DNA from: CAWDXG01 sp963822115
Lineage (GTDB): Bacteria; Myxococcota_A; Polyangia; Polyangiales; Polyangiaceae
Reading direction: 5' to 3'
Length of the DNA stretch: 64,000 nucleotides
Assembly: GCA_963822115.1 (NCBI GenBank)
Contig: CAWGGM010000020.1
Coordinates: 62,001-126,000, forward strand
The notes beneath the pieces were generated by a model. That model did not search any database, had not been told where the DNA came from, and was given only the letters and a program-made list of their open reading frames with translations. Every line of letters begins with the position of its first letter. Within the stretch, counting starts at the first letter, position 1. This document shows positions 26,901 to 35,416 of this stretch, one piece after another. The position numbers and the translations under genes were made by a program.

Positions 26901-29342
26901 TCACTTCGGGGTGAGTTTCATGACGGTGCCGCTCGCGTTGGCGTTCGTCCAGTAGACGCTCGTGGAGTCCACCGTGATGTGCCAGGGGGTGTTCTGCCCG
27001 GAAGCGAGGGTGACGGGCGTGCCGCCAGCGAGGGCGACCTTCATGACCGTGCCGCCGTTCAGGTTTGTCCAGTAGAGGCTTGTCGAATCCAGCGCGATTC
27101 CGTAGGGGTTGTTCTGCCCGGAAGCGAGGGTGGTGGGGGAGCCGCCGGCGAAGGCGACCTTCATGACCGTGCCGTCCGAGGCGCTAGTCCAGTAGACGCT
27201 GGAGGCGTCCACTGCGATGCCGGCCGGGCCGTTCTGCCCGGAAGCGAGCGTGGTGGGGGAGCCGCTGGCGAGGGCGACCTTCATCACCGTGCCGCTCGCG
27301 TTGTGGTCCGCCCAGTAGACGTTGCTGGAGTCAAGGGCGATGCCGGACGGGGAGCTCTGTCCGGAAGCAAGGGTGACGGGGGAGCCGCCGGTGAGGGAGA
27401 CTTTCATGACCGCGCCGCTGGAGGCATAGTTCGTCCAGTAGACGTTGTTGGAGTCCACGGCGATACCGAACGGGGAGCTCTGCCCGGAAGCGAGCGTGAC
27501 GGGGGAGCCGCCGGCAAGGGCAACCTTCATCACCGTGCCGCTGGAGGTGTAGTTGGTCCAGTAGAGGTTACTGGAGTCCACGGCAACGTCGACAGGGACG
27601 TTCTGCCCTGATGCGACCGTCACCGGCGGACCACCAGCGACCCCGACCTTCATCACCGTGCCGCTATGGGTATTGACCCAGTAGACGCTACTGGAGTCCA
27701 CGGCGATACCGTACGGGACGTTCTGCCCTGAAGCCAGCGTGACCAGGCAATGTCCGGTCGTGCAAGTCGTCGCACACGTCAGTCCGCAGCCTCCGCAGTT
27801 GTTCGAGTCGGTTTGCGTGTCGACGCAAGTTCCGTTGCAGTCCGTTTTGCCGGTCGGACAGACACAGCTACCGCTCTGGCAGGTTGCAGTGCTGGGGCAC
27901 GCATTGCCGCACGTTCCGCAGTTGTTCGCGTCCGAGGTGCTGTCCACCTCGCAGCCGTTCGACGCCTGGCCGTCGCAGTCCAGGTAGCCGGCGTTGCACA
28001 CATCGGCGCACGAGCCGTTCACGCACACCGGAGCCGCGTTGGCGTAGGGACCGCATGTCGTACCGCAGCCACCGCAGTTTCCCGGATCGTTCTGGGTATT
28101 GACGCAGGCCTGGCCGCACGCCGTCAGCGGCGAGCCGCACGTCGTCGAGCACGCCCCGCCCGAGCACGCCTCGCCCGCCGCGCACGTGGTCCCGCACGCT
28201 CCGCAGTTCGAATTGTCGGTCTGGAGGTTGGCGCAGTAGGGGACGCCACCGTCGGGCGTGCACTCGCTGAGCCCGCCGCCGCAGGTGGTGGTGCAAGCAC
28301 CATTGGAGCAGACCTGACCCGCGCCGCAGGTTGTGCCGCAGGTGCCGCAGTTGGCGTTGTCGGTCTGGAGATTGGCGCAGTAGGGCGAGCCGCCGTCGGG
28401 CGTGCACTCGCTGAGTCCGCCGCCGCAGGTGGTGGTGCAAGCACCATTGGAGCAGACCTGACCCGCGCCGCAGGTTGTGCCGCAGGTGCCGCAGTTGGCG
28501 TTGTCGGTCTGGAGATTGGCGCAGTAGGGCGAGCCGCCGTCGGGCGTGCACTCGCTGAGTCCGCCGCCGCAGGTCGTCTGGCACGCCCCGTTCGAACAGA
28601 CGCCACCCGCGCCGCAGGCATTGCCGCAGGTGCCGCAGTTGGCGTTGTCGGTCTGGAGATTGGCGCAGTAGGGCGAGCCGCCGTCAGGCGTGCACTCGCT
28701 GAGCCCGCCGCCGCAGGTGGTGGTGCAGGCGCCGCCCGAGCACACCTGGCCAGCGCCGCAGGTCGTTCCGCAGGTACCGCAGTTGGCGTTGTCGGTCTGG
28801 AGATTGGCGCAGTAGGCGGGGCCCGCGTCGCCGCCGCCACATTTGGTCGAGCTGCCGCCGCAGGTCGTCGCGCAGCTGCCTCCGGAGCAGACTTCACCCG
28901 CCGAACAGGTCGTGCCGCAGCCGCCGCAGTTGGCGTTGTCGGTCTGCAGATTGGCGCAATAGGCCGGTCCCGAATCGCCGCCGCCGCATTTGACCAATGC
29001 ATCGCCGCAGGTCGTCGCGCAGCTGCCGGCCGAGCACACCTCGCCGCCGCTGCACGCATTGCCGCAGCTGCCACAGTTCGTCGAGTCCGTGGTCGTGTCG
29101 GTGCACACTCCGCCGCACAGCTCTTGGCCGGCGGGACACGGCGCGGCTTCCGACGCGTCGCTGGCGTCGAGCGAAGCGTCGGTCGCCCCATCACCGCTCC
29201 CGTCCTGTACCGCCGCCTCGTGTCCCGCGTCGGGCGTGCCAAACAGCGCTCCCGACGAGTTGCCACCGCAGCCTGTCGCGAACGCCCCCGCGACGAGCGC
29301 AATGCCGCAAACACCGAGGTGGCGCCAAGCGAAGCTATTCAT
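26901..29342 (-). CDS. Lipoprotein with MopE-like Cys-rich repeats and seven YWT beta-propeller repeats
   Basis: 813 aa from ATG 29342, which has AAGGAG 8 nt upstream; the longer ORF has no leader. A lipobox at ATGCGG and an Asp/Ala-rich linker precede a Cys-rich region (about residues 60-490). That region includes six units carrying YCANLQTDN followed by NCG.CG..C, with about 47 residues per unit. Residues about 525-813 are seven repeats of 40-41 residues with the pattern LASGQ...GIAVDS..VYWTN...GTVMKV, one per blade of a seven-bladed propeller like YWTD proteins. Both parts are typical of surface recognition proteins. It has no catalytic motif. It is convergent with the lipoprotein at 26201. 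Confidence 0.87.
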   Translation of the reverse strand: MNSFAWRHLGVCGIALVAGAFATGCGGNSSGALFGTPDAGHEAAVQDGSGDGATDASLDASDASEAAPCPAGQELCGGVCTDTTTDSTNCGSCGNACSGGEVCSAGSCATTCGDALVKCGGGDSGPAYCANLQTDNANCGGCGTTCSAGEVCSGGSCATTCGGSSTKCGGGDAGPAYCANLQTDNANCGTCGTTCGAGQVCSGGACTTTCGGGLSECTPDGGSPYCANLQTDNANCGTCGNACGAGGVCSNGACQTTCGGGLSECTPDGGSPYCANLQTDNANCGTCGTTCGAGQVCSNGACTTTCGGGLSECTPDGGSPYCANLQTDNANCGTCGTTCGAGQVCSNGACTTTCGGGLSECTPDGGVPYCANLQTDNSNCGACGTTCAAGEACSGGACSTTCGSPLTACGQACVNTQNDPGNCGGCGTTCGPYANAAPVCVNGSCADVCNAGYLDCDGQASNGCEVDSTSDANNCGTCGNACPSTATCQSGSCVCPTGKTDCNGTCVDTQTDSNNCGGCGLTCATTCTTGHCLVTLASGQNVPYGIAVDSSSVYWVNTHSGTVMKVGVAGGPPVTVASGQNVPVDVAVDSSNLYWTNYTSSGTVMKVALAGGSPVTLASGQSSPFGIAVDSNNVYWTNYASSGAVMKVSLTGGSPVTLASGQSSPSGIALDSSNVYWADHNASGTVMKVALASGSPTTLASGQNGPAGIAVDASSVYWTSASDGTVMKVAFAGGSPTTLASGQNNPYGIALDSTSLYWTNLNGGTVMKVALAGGTPVTLASGQNTPWHITVDSTSVYWTNANASGTVMKLTPK
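26930..27745 (-). repeat. 120/123-bp coding repeats of the YWT propeller
   Basis: Seven units of 120 or 123 bp with nearly identical cores (ttctgcccggaagcgagggt and relatives at 26993, 27113 and 27233, then every 123 bp) encode the propeller blades of the gene at 26901-29342. Confidence 0.8.
28230..28870 (-). repeat. 141-bp coding repeats of the Cys-rich region
   Basis: Near-identical 141-bp units encode the YCANLQTDN Cys-rich modules. The copies starting near 28378 and 28519 are almost base-for-base identical, suggesting recent duplication or gene conversion. Confidence 0.8.
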
Positions 29343-29557
29343 GTGGGGGATCTCCTTCTCGGGGGGGCCGGTGCGGCGCGGAAACGAGTGCGGCGCGCCA
29401 GCAGCCCCGCGCCGGCAAGGCCGGGCCCAGCGTCTGCCGATGGTCACCGCCCTCCGGATCGTTGACGCGGAAGGAGAGGAGTCCTTTCCTTCCGTAAACA
29501 CCAATCGTCCGGCAAGGGCACGCTCGGCGTCAATAGGTGAAAACCGAAGGGTCTTGC

Positions 29558-30628
29558 GTGGAAGTGCGCCGCGCCCGTGGTACTGCACGAGGCGTGCGGA
29601 TCGCTGGAGCAACGGCTGTGCTCGTGCTGCTCGCTGCTGCCAGCGCGCTAGCCGCCGGTCCGGTGCACTTCAGTCTCGACTACTTGGCGCCCCCGGAGTG
29701 TCCGTCGGCGGATGGCTTGTTGACGCGCGTCAAGGCGCGTATCCCGGATGCTCTCCGTGACGCCGCCGGATCACCGCATGCCGTCGTGCGCCTTTCACAT
29801 GGCGCCGCGGGTTTCGATGGGGAGCTGAGCTGGGGCGGCGATGCGGCAGGCGCGCGGCAATTCACGGGCGCGCGCTGCGACGAGGTGGTGGACGCGCTTG
29901 CGCTGGCGCTCGCGGTGGCGCTGTCCGGGCAGGCGCGCCGCGACGAGCCGCCGCCCGCTGCGCCGTCGCCTGCGACCTCGTCTTCGGCGCCCGCGCCAGT
30001 GCGCATGCCGCCGCAGTCTCCAGCGCGCCTCCAACCACGGCCGACGGCTCTGGCAGCGCCGGTCCGTAGGCAACGGGTGGCCGCTTCAGTTCATCGCGCG
30101 CCCTGGCACGGTGCGGCCGTCGCGTCGTTCGGGATCGCCGGCGATGTGGCGCCGGACGTCGCCCCGATCGGTCGCGTTGCGTTCGAGCTCCGCCAGGGCG
30201 GCACGCGGCTGCTGTCGCCGAGCCTGCGCGCATCGGTCGACTACGCGCAGGGCGAGGCCTCCGACCCGACCTTCGTCAGCTTCCGCCGCATCACCGGTGG
30301 CCTCGAGCTGTGCCCGCTGCGCTTGGCCATTCGCGATCCCGCGCTCTCGCTCGAGCCGTGCGTCGGGGCAAGAGCAGGGGCGCACGCGGGCGAGCTGCAC
30401 CTAGGCGGCAGCGCGTCGACCTTCTGGCTCTCGGTCGACGCACTGGCGCGGGCACGCTGGGCACCGTCCCCCGGCTGGTTCGTCGAGCTGTCGGGTGGCG
30501 CCGAGCTGCCGGCGACCCTGAACCGCTTCTGGGTCGAGCACCCGGCCCAGGGCACGCGCCGGCGGGCGTTTCTGGTGCCGCAAGTCGCTGGAATTGCAGC
30601 GGTTGGGGTGGGCGTGACGATTTTCTGA
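29558..30628 (+). CDS. Signal-peptide protein preceding an ECF sigma operon, beta-barrel-like C-terminus
   Basis: 356 aa from GTG 29558, which has GAAGGG 6 nt upstream; GTG 29537 is the longer alternative. A signal peptide ends near ALAAG. The N-terminal domain (about 30-125) has two Cys (PPECPSADG, GARCDEVVD) and a helix rich in Ala/Leu. A Pro/Ala linker follows. The C-terminal half has alternating strands with aromatic residues, ends in VGVTIF, and could be an outer-membrane barrel. In myxobacteria such genes commonly sit beside ECF sigma operons; here the sigma gene starts 88 bp downstream in the same direction. Function unknown. Confidence 0.7.
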   Translation: MEVRRARGTARGVRIAGATAVLVLLAAASALAAGPVHFSLDYLAPPECPSADGLLTRVKARIPDALRDAAGSPHAVVRLSHGAAGFDGELSWGGDAAGARQFTGARCDEVVDALALALAVALSGQARRDEPPPAAPSPATSSSAPAPVRMPPQSPARLQPRPTALAAPVRRQRVAASVHRAPWHGAAVASFGIAGDVAPDVAPIGRVAFELRQGGTRLLSPSLRASVDYAQGEASDPTFVSFRRITGGLELCPLRLAIRDPALSLEPCVGARAGAHAGELHLGGSASTFWLSVDALARARWAPSPGWFVELSGGAELPATLNRFWVEHPAQGTRRRAFLVPQVAGIAAVGVGVTIF

Positions 30629-30702
30629 TCAAGATGCAGGGCTCCTTCCATCACAGGAGGTGCAGTGCCCGGTCCCGGAACCGTCGTCGCGGCGTCCGCA
30701 GC

Positions 30703-30708
30703 TACAGT
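30703..30708 (+). promoter_or_regulatory. TACAGT -10-like element, leaderless spacing
   Basis: TACAGT ends 8 nt before ATG 30717 of the sigma-factor gene and helps choose that start over GTG 30660. Confidence 0.35.
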
Positions 30709-30716
30709 GTCCGCCG

Positions 30717-31271
30717 ATGGCGGTGAAGTCGGTGGCTCCGGAGCAGAGCGGCACCAGTGCCGAGGCACGAGTGCGCGCCGCGGTGGCGGAGCACTTCGAT
30801 TTCATCTGGCGGCTGCTGGCGCGGCTGGGGGTGCCGTCGTCTGCTGTCGACGATGCTGCGCAGGAGGTGTTCGTCGTGTTCGCGCGACGGCTGGGCGACG
30901 TGCGCAGGGGAAGCGAGCGCTCGTTCCTGTACGGCTCCGCGCTGCGCATCGCGTCGGATGCGCGCCGCGCCCGCGCGCGCCGGGAACAGAGGACCGCGCC
31001 GGAACGCGACGTGGGCGATCCCGCGCCCGGCCCCGACGAGCTCGTCGATGCCCGCCAGCGGCTGGCGCTGCTCGACCGCATTCTCGACGCCATGGGCGAG
31101 CGCGAGCGCGAGGTGTTCGTGCTGTTCGAGCTGGAGGAGCTCAGCACGGACGAGACGGCAGCCCTGCTCGGCGTGCCGCGCGGTACCGTGGCGTCGCGGC
31201 TGCGCCGCGCCCGCAGCGAATTCTTCTCGCTTGCCAAGCGCCTGCGCGCGCAGACTGGAGCCAGGTCATGA
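30717..31271 (+). CDS. ECF-type RNA polymerase sigma factor
   Basis: 184 aa from ATG 30717. Region 2 runs from HFDFIWRLLARLGVPSSAVDDAAQEVF to about residue 80, with the typical DDAAQEVFVVF core that binds core polymerase and the -10 element. Region 4 (about 115-165) has REREVFVLFELEELSTDE, then AALLGVPRGTVASRLRRAR, the helix-turn-helix for the -35 element. No region 3 lies between them, as expected for ECF factors. The stop overlaps the next start (ATGA), so sigma factor and membrane protein are translationally coupled, an arrangement typical of sigma/anti-sigma pairs. Confidence 0.9.
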   Translation: MAVKSVAPEQSGTSAEARVRAAVAEHFDFIWRLLARLGVPSSAVDDAAQEVFVVFARRLGDVRRGSERSFLYGSALRIASDARRARARREQRTAPERDVGDPAPGPDELVDARQRLALLDRILDAMGEREREVFVLFELEELSTDETAALLGVPRGTVASRLRRARSEFFSLAKRLRAQTGARS

Positions 31272-32017
31272 GCGATCCGGAACGGTTGCGCGACTCGCTC
31301 GGAGCGGGGTTCGAACGCTCGCTGCTGGAGGCGGCCACGGAGGCCGGCGTGCCGGCGCCCGCGCGGCAGCTGGCGCTGTCGCACGCGCTTGCCGCCGTCG
31401 GCGGGCTCGGCGCTGCGGCGGGCGCAGCCCATGCGGCCACGCACGGCGCCCACGCGGCGACCAGCGGGGGAAGCGCGCTTGCCGCTGGCGTGGTCAAGGC
31501 GTTCGCGATCGGTCTGGCGTCGGGTGCGCTCGTCGCGGGCGGCGCGCTCGGCGTGCAGCAGCTCGTCGGACATCGTGCGCCTCCAGCGCGACAGGTTGCT
31601 CCCTCGCCGGTGCCACGGCCGGCTACCGCACCGACTTCCGCGCGCACGCAGCCTGCTCCGAGCGCCGCGCCGCCCGCGACGCCTGCGCTGCACCCGGCAC
31701 CGGCCCGCGCCGTGGCTGCGATGCCGAGCGCGTCGGCAGCTTCTCCTGCCAGTCAGCTGGCCGAGCAGGTCGCGCTGCTCGATCGCGCGCGCTCGTTGCT
31801 TTCGGACGGCGATGCGCGCGCCGCACTGGCCGTCCTCGACAAGTACTCCACGCGCTTTCCTCGCGGCGCGCTGGCTCCCGAAGCGACCGTGCTGCGCGTC
31901 GAGGCACTGGCCCGCTCGGGCGATCGCGCCGGGGCCTCGGCGCTCGCGCGGACCTTCCTGACGCGACATCCCGGCGGACCGCTCGCCGAGAGGGCGCGTC
32001 GCTACCTGGAGCCGTGA
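31268..32017 (+). CDS. Membrane protein with TPR-like C-terminus, candidate anti-sigma partner
   Basis: 249 aa, starting in the ATGA overlap with the sigma factor. The N-terminal about 70 residues are soluble and Ala/His-rich. One membrane helix (about 77-100, FAIGLASGALVAGGALGV) follows, then a long Pro/Ala linker. The C-terminal 90 residues (LLDRARSLLSDGDARAALAVLD and the following helices) look like two TPR-type hairpins in the periplasm. Gene position and topology suggest it controls the sigma factor, but no zinc anti-sigma motif (HxxxCxxC) is present, so this is inferred from context only. Confidence 0.72.
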   Translation: MSDPERLRDSLGAGFERSLLEAATEAGVPAPARQLALSHALAAVGGLGAAAGAAHAATHGAHAATSGGSALAAGVVKAFAIGLASGALVAGGALGVQQLVGHRAPPARQVAPSPVPRPATAPTSARTQPAPSAAPPATPALHPAPARAVAAMPSASAASPASQLAEQVALLDRARSLLSDGDARAALAVLDKYSTRFPRGALAPEATVLRVEALARSGDRAGASALARTFLTRHPGGPLAERARRYLEP

Positions 32018-32598
32018 TGATCCGCTGGGTGCTGCCGTTGCTGCTGATCACGTGCCTTCCGGCGTGCCTCAACGACGTGACCGTCAGCGAAAGCGACACG
32101 CTCGGCAGCGGCGAGGTCAAGCTCGTCGCCTCCGATCCGCTCCGACACACCTTCGACTTCGTTCACGGCAGGTACGGCACCACGATCCAGAACGGCCAGG
32201 TCGTCAACGTCGACAGCCACATCGACTACTCCGCCCTGATGCCGAACGAGTTCTCCGTGGGGGTGCAAGGCGGTGATGTCGGTATCATCGTCGACCTGGG
32301 GCCGGATGCGACCGTGGCCGCCCGTCTAGGCGTGACCGAAACCGTTGGCAGCGGTCAGGGCTACGCCGCGCTCACGCTGGAGTCCGGTCGCTTCAACGAC
32401 CCGGACGCGGCGCCGGTGCTCGATACGCCCGCCTCGCAGCTTTCCATGGATGCGACGGGACATGTCCGGCCGTTCCGCGGTCATGTGTACGCGTTACGCG
32501 TCGTCGGGGGCGACGCCTCCGATCTGGTCGTCAAGCTCCTGGTCGTGTCGGTGGCCGACGGCCAGAACGTGGACTTCGACTGGACGCGGCTGCGCTGA
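32017..32598 (+). CDS. Small lipoprotein of the ECF sigma operon
   Basis: 193 aa. Its ATG shares one base with the previous stop (TGATG). The leader is short with lipobox LPACLN at about residue 17. The mature domain is beta-rich without Cys and has a strand pattern near VGVQGGDVGIIVDLGPDATVAARLG. The one-base overlap makes it part of the sigma operon. It may be the extracytoplasmic signal or target of that system. No family recognised. Confidence 0.72.
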   Translation: MIRWVLPLLLITCLPACLNDVTVSESDTLGSGEVKLVASDPLRHTFDFVHGRYGTTIQNGQVVNVDSHIDYSALMPNEFSVGVQGGDVGIIVDLGPDATVAARLGVTETVGSGQGYAALTLESGRFNDPDAAPVLDTPASQLSMDATGHVRPFRGHVYALRVVGGDASDLVVKLLVVSVADGQNVDFDWTRLR

Positions 32599-32659
32599 AG
32601 GTGCGCTTTTCCTGATCCGGTGGCGCGGCGGCGGCCATTACGGGTCAGGAGGAGACTTC

Positions 32660-33730
32660 ATGCGTTCTATCTGCTTTCCAGTTCTTTCTTTCGCGCTTCT
32701 GCTCTCGGCCTGCAACGGGGTCGTCGAAGACGGCGGCACTTCCGGCGCCGCCGCGGGCAATACCGGTGGTGCTGCGGCAAGCGGAACCCAGCAGGCGTCC
32801 TGCAACGGTACCAGTGTCACGCACTGGACCAGCCCCGACGCCACCCGCGCGGTGGTCGCCGACGCCGACGCCGTGTATTTCACGACCTGGGGCACGCCCT
32901 GGCCCGGCGGCGTCGGTGCGATCGTCCGCGCTCCGTTGTCCGGGGGAGTGTCGCAGGTGCTGAGCGATCAGGAGACCGTGCCGTATGCGATCGCGCAGGA
33001 CAAGAGCCGGCTGTACTGGACCGACTACGACGCAGGCGCGGTCCGCTCGATATCTAAACAGGGTGGCGCGCCGCTCACGCTGGCATCCGGTCTGGATGGC
33101 CCGACGGCGCTCGCCGTGCGCGACGGCACTGTATTCTTTACCGACAACGGCGCGGTCGACCGCGTCTCGACCCAGGGCGGAGAGGTCGCGGAGCTGTTGC
33201 ACACGGGTGGCGACGTGACGGCGGTCGTCGACGACGGTGCGCACCTGTTCGTCCACGTCGGCGTCGCGGCGGGGCAGGATCCAGCAGCAGCCGCACTGTG
33301 GCGGGTGTCGCCGGACGGCGCCGATCCGGTCGAGCTTGCCAGGGGCGCAGTCTTCGATACGACGGAGGGCACCTGGAGCCTGGCGGAGCAGGGGCAGTGG
33401 CTGTACTGGGCGAGCACGGGCGACGACGCCGTCTATCGCATCGACAAGCAGACGGGGGACAGGAGCGTCGTCGCGCATGCGCCGTCGCCCTTCGGCGTCG
33501 CGGTGTCCGGCGGCTATCTGTACTGGTCGACCGGGCGGAGCTCCGCGAGCGATAGCGACCGCGGCATCTCCCGCACGCCGCTCTCCGGTGGCACGCCCGA
33601 GCCTGTGCTCGCCTTCCCTCAAGCGCTGCCCTACGTGTTGGCCGTCACTCCCGGCGTGATCGCTGCGACGACGGGCGCTGGTAACGGGGACAGTGGCGGC
33701 GAGGTGCTGCGCATCCGATACTGTCCCTGA
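32660..33730 (+). CDS. Lipoprotein with YWT(D/S)-type beta-propeller repeats
   Basis: 356 aa. ATG 32660 has a strong AGGAGGAG site 5 nt upstream. Lipobox LSACNG at about residue 18, then a short Gly/Ala linker. At least six blades can be seen, with cores such as AVYFTTWG, RLYWTDYDAGAVRSI, TVFFTDNGAVDRV, LYWASTGDDAVYRI and YLYWSTG, matching the low-density-lipoprotein-receptor type propeller seen also at 26901-29342. It is probably surface-exposed and binding rather than catalytic. Separated from the sigma operon by 61 bp, and overlapping the DUF3820 gene by one base. Confidence 0.82.
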   Translation: MRSICFPVLSFALLLSACNGVVEDGGTSGAAAGNTGGAAASGTQQASCNGTSVTHWTSPDATRAVVADADAVYFTTWGTPWPGGVGAIVRAPLSGGVSQVLSDQETVPYAIAQDKSRLYWTDYDAGAVRSISKQGGAPLTLASGLDGPTALAVRDGTVFFTDNGAVDRVSTQGGEVAELLHTGGDVTAVVDDGAHLFVHVGVAAGQDPAAAALWRVSPDGADPVELARGAVFDTTEGTWSLAEQGQWLYWASTGDDAVYRIDKQTGDRSVVAHAPSPFGVAVSGGYLYWSTGRSSASDSDRGISRTPLSGGTPEPVLAFPQALPYVLAVTPGVIAATTGAGNGDSGGEVLRIRYCP

Positions 33731-33966
33731 TGCCAGCCGTGGAAGCGTCACCGGAGCGGCTCCTGGAGCTAGCGCGCGCCCGCATGCCGTTCGGCAAGTA
33801 CAAGGGGCGGCTCCTCATCGACCTGCCCGAGGCGTACCTGGCCTGGTTCGCGAGACGGGGCTTTCCGCGTGGCAAGCTGGGCGAGCAGCTCGAGAGCATG
33901 CTCGAGATCAAGCACAACGGTCTCACGCAGCTCGTCGAACCGCTTGTCGACCGCAGCCGGCGCTAG
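33730..33966 (+). CDS. DUF3820 family protein
   Basis: 78 aa. The core MPFGKYKGRLLIDLPEAYLA followed by WFARRGFPRGKLGEQL is diagnostic of DUF3820, a small cytoplasmic family of uncertain role. The start shares one base with the preceding lipoprotein stop (TGATG), so the two genes form a transcript despite unlike cell locations. Length and motif are intact. Confidence 0.88.
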   Translation: MPAVEASPERLLELARARMPFGKYKGRLLIDLPEAYLAWFARRGFPRGKLGEQLESMLEIKHNGLTQLVEPLVDRSRR

Positions 33967-33972
33967 CGACGT

Positions 33973-33997
33973 GGCCCCGGCGAGTCCCGCCGGGGCC
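33973..33997. terminator. Hairpin between convergent genes
   Basis: A perfect 10-bp stem GGCCCCGGCG / CGCCGGGGCC with a 5-nt loop lies between the stops of the DUF3820 gene and the Spy/CpxP-like gene. It lacks a clear U-run, but its position suits a bidirectional terminator. Confidence 0.65.
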
Positions 33998-34015
33998 TGT
34001 CGTCGACGCGAAAGG

Positions 34016-35182
34016 CTACTTGGCAGCCGGTGCCGGTGCTGCGGGCTTCTCGGCCGTGTCGCCCTGGTCCTGGTCGAAGGGCAGCTGGATGGGCGGGCCG
34101 CCCCAGCGGTACCCCGGTCCCATCGCGCCGCGTCCCATGCCTGGACCCATGCCGCGACCGTGCATCATGCCCGGGCCGCCCATCATGCCGGGGCCGCGCA
34201 TTCCGTGTCCGCGCATCATGCCGGGGCCGCGCATGCCGTGCCCGCGCATCATGCCGGGGCCGCGCATCGCAGGCATCATGTCGGCGAACTTGGTGCGCTG
34301 TTCGGGTTTCAGGACCGGCAAGAGCGAGTTGAGGAATGCAACACGCTGGGCGAGATGCGCCTTCCGGTCCTTGGCGCCCATGCCGCCGAGGTCGAACTTC
34401 GTCGCGTCGAAGTCGTCCTTGGCGAAGGCGACGAGCACGGTATCCATGCGCTTCTTCTGTTCGGCCCAGCGGTCCTGCTTGTTGGCGGCACCGGGCATCT
34501 TCTCCTTCGCGAGCAGCGGCTCGATCTTCTTCTGCTGGTCGGCGTCCAGATCCAGCATCTTGGTCATGCGATCCATCCGGCGCTGGGTCCACTGCTTCTG
34601 CCAGTCCTTGTTCTGCGCCTTTGCCTTCATCTTGTCCTTGCGCGCGGCGCGGCGCGCTTCGCGATCGGCCTGCCGCTTCTGGATCGCCTCGACCAGGGCC
34701 TTGCGCTGCGCTGGCTCGAGCGCGGCGTGAAGCGAATTCAGCGCGTCGGCCTGCTTCTTCTGGTGCTCTTCGGTGATCTTGTCGAACTGGGTGTAGAGCG
34801 GATCGAGCTTGGCCTGGTCGACCTTGCCCGCCTTGATTCCGGCGACCAGCGCGTCGTGGAAGCCGCCGAATGCTTTCTGGGCGTCGGCAGGCATGCCCGC
34901 GAGCTGCTTCTCGATGTCGTCGACCTTCGTCTTCTGCTCGGCCTTCAGATCGAGCTTGGCGGTGCCCGCTAGGAACATCCCCACAATGCCTGCATGGTGG
35001 AAGCGCAGGCGCTTCGGCTTGACCGGCGCTGCCGCGGCAGTCGTTGCAGCGCTGGCGCTGGGTGCCGTCATCGGCGCCTGTGTTGCGCTGGCGCTGGGCG
35101 CCGTGCGTGCCGTGTTGCCGTTGGTGTTGCAGCCGACCACGAGCAGCGCCGAGAGCGCTGCGCACTTCCCCAATCGTTTCAT
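34016..35182 (-). CDS. Spy/CpxP-like periplasmic lipoprotein with Met-rich C-terminal tail
   Basis: 388 aa. Lipobox VVGCNT at about residue 18, then an Ala/Thr/Ser linker. Two helical LTxxQ-type segments follow: LDLKAEQKTKVDDIEKQ with LEPAQRKAL, and LDLDADQQKKIEPLL with LKPEQRTKF, as in Spy/CpxP/ZraP proteins that act as periplasmic chaperones or metal-stress sensors. Residues about 305-365 are a Met/Gly/His/Arg-rich tail of MRGPGMMRGHG-type units, a good candidate for soft-metal (Cu+ or Ag+) binding. GGAGGG precedes ATG 35182, and TAGGCT at 35205-35210 is its likely -10. No metal transporter is adjacent. Confidence 0.83.
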   Translation of the reverse strand: MKRLGKCAALSALLVVGCNTNGNTARTAPSASATQAPMTAPSASAATTAAAAPVKPKRLRFHHAGIVGMFLAGTAKLDLKAEQKTKVDDIEKQLAGMPADAQKAFGGFHDALVAGIKAGKVDQAKLDPLYTQFDKITEEHQKKQADALNSLHAALEPAQRKALVEAIQKRQADREARRAARKDKMKAKAQNKDWQKQWTQRRMDRMTKMLDLDADQQKKIEPLLAKEKMPGAANKQDRWAEQKKRMDTVLVAFAKDDFDATKFDLGGMGAKDRKAHLAQRVAFLNSLLPVLKPEQRTKFADMMPAMRGPGMMRGHGMRGPGMMRGHGMRGPGMMGGPGMMHGRGMGPGMGRGAMGPGYRWGGPPIQLPFDQDQGDTAEKPAAPAPAAK

Positions 35183-35204
35183 CGGAAACCCTCCTTGAGC
35201 GCCC

Positions 35205-35210
35205 GAGCCT
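35205..35210 (-). promoter_or_regulatory. TAGGCT -10-like element of the Spy/CpxP-like gene
   Basis: On the minus strand TAGGCT is followed by a 22-nt stretch containing AAGGAGGG before ATG 35182, so the transcript would have a normal leader. Confidence 0.4.
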
Positions 35211-35416
35211 AACCACTGTCCAAGGCGCCGCCAGGGGGGGCCCGAACCGGACCCATGGCGGCGCTCGTCTTTCCCCCTGACGCAGGGCTGGGGCGGTTCC
35301 CTACGCGGAGCTGTGGCTGTCTGCGCGGCCGGTCTCGGACGTTCGCCGAAACACCAGTGCTATCGCCACGTTGCTCGTGGCAACTGGCGGATTGGGGGCT
35401 TGCGCCAGCGCTGGAT

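Noticed and set aside
27750..29465. 571-aa plus-strand ORF opposite the YWT-propeller lipoprotein
   Set aside because: Repeated VGVVGLEIGAVG units mirror the coding repeats on the other strand; no signal or domain.
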